In this document: piece after piece, positions 22,166 to 28,579 of the stretch
Layout: each line of letters opens with the position of its first letter
How positions within the stretch are numbered: position 1 is the first letter of the stretch
From: Blattabacteriaceae bacterium
Lineage (GTDB): Bacteria; Bacteroidota; Bacteroidia; Flavobacteriales; Blattabacteriaceae
DNA length: 33,723 nucleotides
Assembly (NCBI GenBank): GCA_036390115.1
Contig: DASWCM010000005.1
Coordinates: forward strand, 1 to 33,723
Reading direction: 5' to 3'
The notes under the pieces: model-generated
Seen by the model: the letters and a program-made list of their open reading frames with translations, nothing else
What the model was told of the DNA's origin: nothing
The model's database searches: none
Made by a program: the position numbers and the translations under genes

Positions 22166-22675
22166 TTATCCTTTAGATAATATTATATTATTTAAAACAG
22201 CATACTCACCATGTAATTTTTTAAGTAGCTCATTAGCAGCTTCAGCAGCCATTTCTTCATCAGGAAATCCATACTCCCTATAGCGTTTTCCATTAAACCT
22301 AACTGAAATATCAAAACAATGATTTTTTGTATTTCTAAAAACATTCTTATATTTATTAGAACCTCTACAACCAAGTCTATTCATCTGATTTTGGCCTCGC
22401 GTTACGATTCTTAAGTTAGATTTTTTATTATTCAAAGGATTTCTATCTATATGATCTCTCTCCATTCCAATTGGACATTCAATAAGAATATGAGTTAATG
22501 ATACATTCTTATTTAATATTCTACTATGACATTGAATATTAGCTACTATATATTTTTGCTTTCTAAATGAAAATTTAAGCCTAGCATTCCAGTTAGTATT
22601 ATGTTCTAATACTTTTTGAGTATCTTCATCATCTATTTCGAAAAATAGATTACAATTTGAACACTGTATTTTCAT
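22166..22675 (-). CDS. HNH-AP2 homing endonuclease (169 aa)
   Basis: A 169-residue free-standing endonuclease. The HNH motif lies around 74-92 ('DHIDRNPLNNKKSNLRIVT', with H75 and Asn residues in the usual spacing), followed by 'GQNQMNR'. Residues about 107-163 form an AP2-type DNA-binding domain ('NKYKNVFRNTKNHCFDISV' ... 'EYGFPDEEMAAEAANEL' ... 'HGEYAVLN'). An N-terminal Cys pair (C5, C8) may add a zinc site. Such genes are selfish elements that spread by cutting alleles lacking them. It sits exactly between adaptor and nozzle genes, sharing ATGA with the former and abutting the latter, so neither is interrupted. Confidence 0.85.
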   Translation of the reverse strand: MKIQCSNCNLFFEIDDEDTQKVLEHNTNWNARLKFSFRKQKYIVANIQCHSRILNKNVSLTHILIECPIGMERDHIDRNPLNNKKSNLRIVTRGQNQMNRLGCRGSNKYKNVFRNTKNHCFDISVRFNGKRYREYGFPDEEMAAEAANELLKKLHGEYAVLNNIILSKG

Positions 22676-23628
22676 TGATATTTTCTATATTTACCATATT
22701 TAACTACAAGATTCAATAAACCACTTCTACCTACTTTCATTCTTTTTTGAGTAGTAGATAATTTGTCCTCAGTCTTACGTTTTATTTGTTCATTAACTTT
22801 ATTATAAGCTAAAATAGCACGTTGCTCATTTCCAGGTTGATCCTCAGCTATTAATTGTTTAGCTTTAAGAACAATTACATCATCAAATCCATCTACAGGA
22901 AATTCATCATCATCTCTTTCTAATCTAGGAAGTCTAGGTTTATATAGAACTTCCATTACATAAGTGCCATCAGAACAAGAACTAAGATTAGGATAAAGAC
23001 TAACATCGACAATAATATAACGAGATTCTTTTTGATCTGCATAAATAGTTGCCAATTCATTAGAATCGGCATCAAGCAAAGTAACATTATAATCTGTTAC
23101 TTTATTTTTCTTTATTGAAGTAAAATCAATGAAAGAAGCTAACCAAGAATTTGAAGTAGAATTAATTATAACATTTTCAGTCCATCTATTTGAATTACTT
23201 GTTTCTCCTGTTAGAGTCACTGTTAATGATATATCAGCCACAGGATATGTTATTAAACCTGGAGCCGCATTTGTAATTTCAGTTTGAAACGCTGAATATC
23301 CTTTTATTCTCCAGTTTCTCCATAAATTATTCCAAGCTTCATTTTGATAACGAGGTCTAATATCAAATAATTTCCAATCTCTTCTATAATCTTCTGATTG
23401 TCTAATAGCCCTAAGCTCACCAATAGAAGAAGGAAGTGAAATCTCTTTATTGCTATTCGCACGTAGGTAAAGCTCTTTTAAACTTATTGGAAGATCTTTA
23501 TTTTCATAGACTTCAATAGCTGCCTGGTTTATAATATCAAGAACACGAGCTTTCTGTTCTGGATTTTCTCCTGGAGATGTAATTCCAGTCTCAGAACAAA
23601 CTCTTCTAATTATATACCCTAAGCTCAT
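22672..23628 (-). CDS. putative tail adaptor/tubular protein A-like (318 aa)
   Basis: A 318-residue protein with an N-terminal helical part ('MSLGYIIRRVCSETGITSPG...VLDIINQAAIEVYENKDLPI'), a beta region with 'LRAIRQSEDYRRDWKLFDIR', a Thr/Ser-rich beta insert, then 'EVLYKPRLPRLERDDDEFPV' and a helical end. The start-to-end pattern, in particular the '..I..A..EVY...DLP' opening and the 'Y...p..l..d.de.p....d.i..ka' close, fits gp11-like head-tail adaptors of podovirus-like phages. No Shine-Dalgarno sequence is clear. Confidence 0.55.
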   Translation of the reverse strand: MSLGYIIRRVCSETGITSPGENPEQKARVLDIINQAAIEVYENKDLPISLKELYLRANSNKEISLPSSIGELRAIRQSEDYRRDWKLFDIRPRYQNEAWNNLWRNWRIKGYSAFQTEITNAAPGLITYPVADISLTVTLTGETSNSNRWTENVIINSTSNSWLASFIDFTSIKKNKVTDYNVTLLDADSNELATIYADQKESRYIIVDVSLYPNLSSCSDGTYVMEVLYKPRLPRLERDDDEFPVDGFDDVIVLKAKQLIAEDQPGNEQRAILAYNKVNEQIKRKTEDKLSTTQKRMKVGRSGLLNLVVKYGKYRKYQ

Positions 23629-24623
23629 GTTTTAATAAGAATTCTACCTACAGCAGATGGCTGACAATTATTATGTGCTGCATTTGCCGGCGCAGTAGCA
23701 TTTGCTACTGTTACACCATCTATAGTAATATTGTATAATAAACTACCTCCACTAGAATATCCAGTTGAATTAACTTCATCACGTTTTCTATATGCGTGTG
23801 TATGAGCAGGTAATCCAGATTCATCAGCAGTAAGTAAATGAGTCTCTTCTCCAAAATTAGTAAGTCCTAAATTTCTAGCTGTTAATCCAGCTCCAGTTCC
23901 CCTACCAACTAAACATCTACCCCTAAAATCTGGAAGTTGAAAAGTTAAAACACCATCACCAGCACCCCAAGTAGTTCCAATTGCAGCAAACAAACTAGAA
24001 AAAATAAGTCTATTTACTAATGAACCATCACAATCTAACCAACCTTGATTTTCTATTATTGAATAAGCAGTAGTTTTACAAGTATATTTTAAATCTCCAG
24101 CAGACCACATAGAAGCAATTGAACTATTAGTAGCAACTAAACCTGCTGCTGTTGCAGTAGCAGAAACATTAGCTGTATCAGCATCAGTCTGTGCATCATC
24201 TGCTTTAGTATCTGCTATTGCTGCATTAGCTAAAGCTGTATTCGCAGTTGCTTGAGCAGCAGCACTATTAGTAATAGCTGTATTTGCTAAAATTAAAGCT
24301 TCTACTCCAGCTTTATCAATTAATGTCCAAAAAAATAAAGTATCATCTTCTGCCTCATTCTCATTCCAAATATAGCATTTTACACTACTATCAAATAAAA
24401 TTCTTTTCCAAATATATCGTTTCCACCATAAAGGAGTAATTCCAGTATAAGAATTATTAGGATTTGGCACTAAAGGTGTATCTAAAGCTGTATCTTCTGT
24501 CTCTATAATCATCCCTTTATCTGAACCTAACCTACCAGAGTCTACTAATTGCATAAGCTCACTTGCACTTACATTAGTAAGACCTGTCAAATCAATACCT
24601 TTATCTAAATCTTGTGTTGTCAT
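23625..24623 (-). CDS. tail protein with phage tail collar domain (332 aa)
   Basis: A 332-residue protein. Residues about 110-175 are an Ala/Asn/Thr/Asp-rich coiled-coil-like stretch ('NTAITNSAAAQATANTALAN'). Residues about 190-250 are a clear phage tail collar domain ('NQGWLDCDGS', 'FAAIGTTWGAGDGVLTFQLP', 'DFRGRCLVGRG'). The C-terminal part has the usual 'GLPAHTHAY' and 'NCQPSAVGRILIKT' ending. Tail collar proteins are trimeric fibre or baseplate components. The gene overlaps the adaptor gene by four bases. Confidence 0.85.
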   Translation of the reverse strand: MTTQDLDKGIDLTGLTNVSASELMQLVDSGRLGSDKGMIIETEDTALDTPLVPNPNNSYTGITPLWWKRYIWKRILFDSSVKCYIWNENEAEDDTLFFWTLIDKAGVEALILANTAITNSAAAQATANTALANAAIADTKADDAQTDADTANVSATATAAGLVATNSSIASMWSAGDLKYTCKTTAYSIIENQGWLDCDGSLVNRLIFSSLFAAIGTTWGAGDGVLTFQLPDFRGRCLVGRGTGAGLTARNLGLTNFGEETHLLTADESGLPAHTHAYRKRDEVNSTGYSSGGSLLYNITIDGVTVANATAPANAAHNNCQPSAVGRILIKT

Positions 24624-24626
24624 GAT

Positions 24627-26012
24627 TTAATTACTACTTACAGTATTTCCAGCAGCTATTAAAGCATCTCTATCTATAATACCTTGTCCCGTTGGCGCAG
24701 CATTAGTGCCACCATCTAAGAAAATTTGACAATTAATTACACCACTTACTATTGCTCTAGCAAGAATATGGTTAACAGATGCAACAGAAAGATCACAAGC
24801 ATCAAAAGCTAATGTAGTATTATTAGAAAAAATAAAGTTTGGAAAATTGATATTAGTAAGATTTTCACAATTATCAGCGTAAAAGTTTCCATTTACAATA
24901 GTTAGATCTAATAAATTCAATTCTGTCAGCAATGGAGAAGCTTCTATATGAAAATCTCCATTTATAATATGAAGACTAGATAAATTTATACTCTCTAATA
25001 TAAAACTTCCATCTAACCACAATGTCCCAACAACACGTTTAAGATCAGATAAACTTAAACTACTAACTAAAGTTCCATCGTCAGAACCTAAATCAGAAAA
25101 AGCTAAAACTAAATTACTAAAGTTTACAATTCCTACGCCAGGGAATGTTACATTTCTAGTTACAATCTGAATATTAGAAAATTGACTATAAACCCCATTC
25201 TTCTTTGATCTAACTTTATAATACCAAGTAGTATCAGGTGGCATTAAGGATTCATCATTAAAAGTTATAGAAGTCAACTGAGTATAAATTAAATTATAAT
25301 TTATACCATCAATACTTCTATAAATTTCATATAAATCTGGAATACTATCAGGATCATCTATATTAAGTATGATATTATCTATAGTAGAAAATTCATCTAT
25401 AGAAATACTAATCGCATCAACTCCAAATGTTTGTTGTGTATCAAGACAAGTATTTATCACAGTATAATAATCTCCAGAAAGAGGATCAAAGTTAGTTATA
25501 TCAAAAGACATATCATTACAAGTGTTATACACTGGAGCTAAATCTATCTCACCAGTTTCACAAAGTATAATAGGAAATTTAAACTGCGAAATTTTAAGTT
25601 GTTTTCCACCTCCCTCAATTAAAGCATTATTAGTTGACCAAATTTCTAAATAAAAATTCTTATTTATTACTTTTCCATTATAAGGAGGAATATAAAGTAA
25701 TCCGTCATTTTTATACCACAATTTATATCGAAGCACATTATTATTTTCATCTTTCCAGGAAATACATGGTATATAATTTCCATCGGAAGAAAGATCAATG
25801 TATTCTAAAATAGAAAAAGATTTTTCAAAAGAATAATAATACTTACGTATGATCTCAGAAGATCCGCGCCAGGTATTTTCAATAGAAAAAACTGGAATTG
25901 TAAAATAATATGGAAGTTTTGTTACATATCTAGCTGCACTTTTTACCTTACTAGAAGCTTGCCTAGTATAAAGTAATCTTTCTTCTCGAAATGGTGGTAA
26001 AATAATACTCAC
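24627..26012 (-). CDS. tail/adhesin-like protein with FN3-like and leucine-rich-repeat regions (461 aa)
   Basis: A 461-residue protein with no signal peptide. Residues about 200-280 look like a fibronectin type III domain ('YEIYRSIDGINYNLIYTQ' ... 'PDTTWYYKVRSKKNGVYSQF'). Residues about 310-415 are leucine-rich repeats ('LSLSDLKRVVGTLWLDGSFI', 'ESINLSSLHIINGDFHIEAS', 'LTELNLLDLTIVNGNFYADN'). The last 50 residues end 'LDGGTNAAPTGQGIIDRDAL', a BspA-like cap common in environmental phage tail proteins. Probably a host-recognition appendage. It overlaps the o-spanin candidate by ATGA. Confidence 0.65.
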   Translation of the reverse strand: MSIILPPFREERLLYTRQASSKVKSAARYVTKLPYYFTIPVFSIENTWRGSSEIIRKYYYSFEKSFSILEYIDLSSDGNYIPCISWKDENNNVLRYKLWYKNDGLLYIPPYNGKVINKNFYLEIWSTNNALIEGGGKQLKISQFKFPIILCETGEIDLAPVYNTCNDMSFDITNFDPLSGDYYTVINTCLDTQQTFGVDAISISIDEFSTIDNIILNIDDPDSIPDLYEIYRSIDGINYNLIYTQLTSITFNDESLMPPDTTWYYKVRSKKNGVYSQFSNIQIVTRNVTFPGVGIVNFSNLVLAFSDLGSDDGTLVSSLSLSDLKRVVGTLWLDGSFILESINLSSLHIINGDFHIEASPLLTELNLLDLTIVNGNFYADNCENLTNINFPNFIFSNNTTLAFDACDLSVASVNHILARAIVSGVINCQIFLDGGTNAAPTGQGIIDRDALIAAGNTVSSN

Positions 26013-26218
26013 TGATTTTCTAATATTTTATCTGCAACTGATTTTCTATATCTTTGATAGCGTGCATCATTCATAAACCATCCATCTTCTTTTATAATAT
26101 CACCCTTTTTCACTCTTATTTCCATTTGATCTATTGGTATTATCTTTAAGCTTCTGCAACCTATCAAGTTCATCAAGATCAGAAGTAGCATTAAGAGTTG
26201 CTTGAATTGAATTTTCAC
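26009..26218 (-). CDS. candidate o-spanin lipoprotein (69 aa)
   Basis: A small lipoprotein with a strong lipobox: with GTG at 26218 as start, 'MKIQFKQLLMLLLILMNLIG' then C21. The frame could also open at TTG 26236 or ATG 26191; I prefer GTG because it gives a basic n-region. The mature part is about 49 residues and basic/polar ('VKKGDIIKEDGWFMNDARYQ'). Its 5' part lies inside the gene upstream, in another frame, as for Rz/Rz1 spanin pairs. The outer-membrane half of a spanin complex is the best guess; this implies a Gram-negative host. A different small outer-membrane lipoprotein is possible. Confidence 0.5.
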   Translation of the reverse strand: MKIQFKQLLMLLLILMNLIGCRSLKIIPIDQMEIRVKKGDIIKEDGWFMNDARYQRYRKSVADKILENQ

Positions 26219-26345
26219 TTTTAATATCTTTATCAATTTGTTCTATTCTTTTTTTATGCTGTTCAAGAGGATCATCTAATTTTCTAGCTTTTCTTTTTAG
26301 AAAGAAAAATATGCTATTAAGAAACTGAAAAATCGCTTTTATCAT
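26100..26345 (-). CDS. candidate i-spanin (81 aa)
   Basis: An 81-residue protein with an N-terminal hydrophobic/aromatic helix ('MIKAIFQFLNSIFFFLKRKA') followed by a charged, probably coiled-coil part ('LEQHKKRIEQIDKDIKSENS') and a polar C-terminus. The N-in membrane anchor plus periplasmic coiled coil is the i-spanin plan, and a lipoprotein gene starts within it in another frame. The helix is short for a full transmembrane anchor, so the assignment is moderate. It begins directly after the stop of the upstream lipoprotein gene (TAAATG). Confidence 0.5.
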   Translation of the reverse strand: MIKAIFQFLNSIFFFLKRKARKLDDPLEQHKKRIEQIDKDIKSENSIQATLNATSDLDELDRLQKLKDNTNRSNGNKSEKG

Positions 26346-26771
26346 TTAGTATCCTAATGCAATTTTCATCCCATCTCGAATACCTTTAGAAGCTGCCATT
26401 ACATAAATATTATCCTCAATATTTATTTTATCACCAATAGATAAATCAAATAACATAGTAGCATTATCTATTACTATCTTAGCATTCTCACTTTTAAGCT
26501 CACGAATAGGTAATTTAGATATTATCTCTCTAAGTAAAATACCAGTAACTTTTTTATTATTTACAAGAACATCTAGAGATGAATAGGCCAAATTAAAATC
26601 ATCTTTCCATTCTGGTTTTTGTTTTAAGGCGGCAGAAATTCCTATACTTGATGCCATATAAGAAAGTTTATATACATCATTTGCTTTTTGAACTTCTGTA
26701 GAATCTTTATTTAAAATTGCACAATTAGTTAATAAAACAGCCGCCGCTAATAGAGTTATTTTATTTTTCAT
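26346..26771 (-). CDS. putative lipoprotein (141 aa)
   Basis: A 141-residue protein with a textbook lipoprotein signal: 'MKNKITLLAAAVLLTN' then C17. The mature part is mainly helical and contains 'LSYMASSIGISAALKQKPEW' and 'IVIDNATMLFDLSIGDK'. The function is unknown. In the late cluster beside the spanin candidates it could help lysis, or act at the outer membrane to block superinfection as phage lipoproteins such as T5 Llp do; neither is shown by the sequence. ATGA overlap with the upstream gene. Confidence 0.65.
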   Translation of the reverse strand: MKNKITLLAAAVLLTNCAILNKDSTEVQKANDVYKLSYMASSIGISAALKQKPEWKDDFNLAYSSLDVLVNNKKVTGILLREIISKLPIRELKSENAKIVIDNATMLFDLSIGDKINIEDNIYVMAASKGIRDGMKIALGY

Positions 26772-26992
26772 TTTGGAGCTACTTTAGTTAATTTTCTTCT
26801 TAGGATTTTTTCACCAGCATCTTGAATTAAATGTTTTGCTGCAATATAGCCACCGAACCAAAACAAATTTGGATCTGGATGATGAATTGAGTTAGGAATT
26901 TCTTTTTCTGATACAATAATAACAAGGTGTGGAAAAACTTCTGATAGTTCATTATAAGCATAAACTAAAATCTTTTTTTGCTTTTCTGTCAT
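26768..26992 (-). CDS. hypothetical protein (74 aa)
   Basis: The frame opens with GTG at 27028, but the ATG at 26992 overlaps the upstream stop as ATGA and is the better start ('MTEKQKKILVYAYNELSEVF'). The 74-residue product contains 'PNLFWFGGYIAAKHLIQDAG', a mildly hydrophobic stretch, and ends in a basic tail. It lies between the two-helix membrane protein and the lipoprotein gene. Function unknown; I considered a lysis-related role from its neighbours only. Confidence 0.5.
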   Translation of the reverse strand: MTEKQKKILVYAYNELSEVFPHLVIIVSEKEIPNSIHHPDPNLFWFGGYIAAKHLIQDAGEKILRRKLTKVAPK

Positions 26993-27309
26993 TTCTTTTG
27001 AGACTTTTCTAATTCCTGACGTATCCACTCCGTTTCTGTTCTTTTATTAACCTCTGTTTCATGCTTTTCTAAAGCATCTTTTAATCTAGAATAAGACTGA
27101 TTCATGAAGGCTGCAATATTTATAGCAATGCAACCAATAACGCCAGCAAGTAAAATAGAAAAATCAAAAGAATCTATTCCTGAAGGTGAATGTGCTTTAA
27201 TTTGTAAGCCTTTTAAGGATTCCACAATAAAAATAGCAAGATTTCCAAAAACAAAACAACTACCAATTATAATAACAGGAGATGTTTTTGGTTTTACTAA
27301 ATCACTCAT
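26989..27309 (-). CDS. two-helix membrane protein, holin candidate (106 aa)
   Basis: A 106-residue protein with two transmembrane segments, about 11-33 ('SPVIIIGSCFVFGNLAIFIV') and about 50-68 ('FSILLAGVIGCIAINIAAFM'), and a charged coiled-coil C-terminus ('RLKDALEKHETEVNKRTETE'). Size and topology fit a class II holin, and the neighbours (microprotein, spanin candidates) fit a lysis cassette. The long charged tail is also compatible with another membrane scaffold. It overlaps the upstream gene by four bases. Confidence 0.5.
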   Translation of the reverse strand: MSDLVKPKTSPVIIIGSCFVFGNLAIFIVESLKGLQIKAHSPSGIDSFDFSILLAGVIGCIAINIAAFMNQSYSRLKDALEKHETEVNKRTETEWIRQELEKSQKK

Positions 27310-27506
27310 AAAAAATTTTTAGACCAAATTAAATTAGCTTCATTAGCATCCGAAATTGGAAGTTCTTTTTTCATTGTCATTGCTATATTTTGATAACCTT
27401 TTTTCATTCCATGAACAAATCCAAATTTAAATAACCCTTCAAGTAATATTTTACAATGTTCATCATCAGTAGTTCTAATTAAATGTATAATTTCGTCTGC
27501 TTTCAC
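27306..27506 (-). CDS. hypothetical protein (66 aa)
   Basis: A 66-residue soluble protein starting with GTG at 27506, three bases after the stop of the microprotein gene ('MKADEIIHLIRTTDDEHCKI', ending 'LIWSKNFL'). No ATG is available in a suitable place. It is amphipathic and helical with no membrane segment. Its place inside the putative lysis cluster is the only clue to its role. Confidence 0.5.
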   Translation of the reverse strand: MKADEIIHLIRTTDDEHCKILLEGLFKFGFVHGMKKGYQNIAMTMKKELPISDANEANLIWSKNFL

Positions 27507-27509
27507 ATT

Positions 27510-27584
27510 TCATAAAATAGCCATCCAAAACCATACCCAAAAAATTATAAAAAGAATAATTAAACATTTTTTAAACCAACTCAT
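27510..27584 (-). CDS. 24-residue single-transmembrane microprotein
   Basis: ATG at 27584 overlaps the stop of the upstream tail gene (ATGA), and the frame ends with TGA at 27512-27510. The 24-residue product begins 'MSWFKKCLIILF', continues with an unbroken Ile/Phe/Trp/Val run and ends 'WMAIL'. It is almost entirely one hydrophobic helix with two lysines at the N-terminal side. The coupled start, the exact fit between two genes and the pure membrane composition argue for a real gene despite its size. It may be a pinholin-like or accessory lysis peptide. Confidence 0.5.
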   Translation of the reverse strand: MSWFKKCLIILFIIFWVWFWMAIL

Positions 27585-28579
27585 TTTTGTCTATTTAATA
27601 ATGTCTCAAATGGCTGCCAAGCTAAAGTATAATAATTTGTATTTTGAGTAGCAGTAATAGCTCGCCCTAAAGCATAACCACCCATTAAATGAGTAGTCAT
27701 TCCTTCCGGTTGAAATGGAGACATATTTGGAAGATTATTCTGACAAAAAACATAAATAGATGTTGTTAAGTTAGCAGAATTTCCTGCTACTGCGGCTGAA
27801 GTAGCAGTAAGTGAATTATTATGATATTGTTTAACACCATTTGATGAGGCAGAAGTTTTTGTTCCAAGATAAAATCCTGTTCCATTTGTGTCAGCACTTA
27901 TAGCTGCACTTCCATCACTCCAAATCCTAGTAAGTTGTCCTGCTGCACTATGAACAGCATAAATTATTAATTTATCTAGAGTAGAAGGATTATATACACC
28001 TAACTCATCAGCAGACTCAGAAGCACCTCCCATCATATAAACACAAGCATGAACATCACTTTGCCAAGAACTTACATTATTTGGAATTACTCCTGTATCA
28101 AAAGCAACCCAAACATTAGATGTAAGACAACCAAGACCACCACTTGATCCTGTTTCAGTATATTTCCATCTTGCTTGGTAAGCATCTACAAGACCAGAAT
28201 TTACACATATATCTAGTCCATTTCCAGTATCATTAATAAGTGGTATTTGTGGAGAACCTATATTATACTGATTTGGAGCTGTTGTTCCAGTTCCACATCC
28301 ACCACCACTTTCATAACTACCGCCACACATTAAATTAGCACGAAGGATATTTCCAGGATAAAGACCAGAAGTTCTAATTCCTCCCATCCAAACAGAAGAA
28401 GCAATTAAAGAAATAGTTTTATTAAATGTCGAACTGCACCTTAATCCAGTAGTTGTAAAAACAATATTATTTGTACTACAACGATAATTCCAGTTTACTA
28501 CTTGAGAATCAAATGCTACCTGAACTGGGCCAGCGGCGCTTAAACTTAAAACTAAAAATAAAGATATTAAGTATTTCAT
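27581..28579 (-). CDS. exported LamG-like tail appendage protein (332 aa)
   Basis: A 332-residue protein with an N-terminal signal peptide ('MKYLISLFLVLSLSAAG'). The rest is Ser/Gly/Thr/Asn-rich and beta-sheet-like with several cysteines ('NLMCGGSYESGGGCGTGTT', 'ICVNSG', 'HACVYMMGG'). The C-terminal 100 residues ('KQYHNNSLTATSAAV' ... 'LMGGYALGRAITATQNTNYY' ... 'FETLLNRQ') match the concanavalin/LamG-type module common in environmental phage tail proteins. A carbohydrate-binding or receptor-binding role is likely. The cysteines and signal peptide together suggest periplasmic oxidative folding, unusual for a virion protein. Confidence 0.6.
   Translation of the reverse strand: MKYLISLFLVLSLSAAGPVQVAFDSQVVNWNYRCSTNNIVFTTTGLRCSSTFNKTISLIASSVWMGGIRTSGLYPGNILRANLMCGGSYESGGGCGTGTTAPNQYNIGSPQIPLINDTGNGLDICVNSGLVDAYQARWKYTETGSSGGLGCLTSNVWVAFDTGVIPNNVSSWQSDVHACVYMMGGASESADELGVYNPSTLDKLIIYAVHSAAGQLTRIWSDGSAAISADTNGTGFYLGTKTSASSNGVKQYHNNSLTATSAAVAGNSANLTTSIYVFCQNNLPNMSPFQPEGMTTHLMGGYALGRAITATQNTNYYTLAWQPFETLLNRQK

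Noticed and set aside
22166-22675. HNH gene as the packaging-associated endonuclease beside terminase
   Set aside because: It lies between tail genes and carries an AP2-type domain, so a homing endonuclease is the better explanation.
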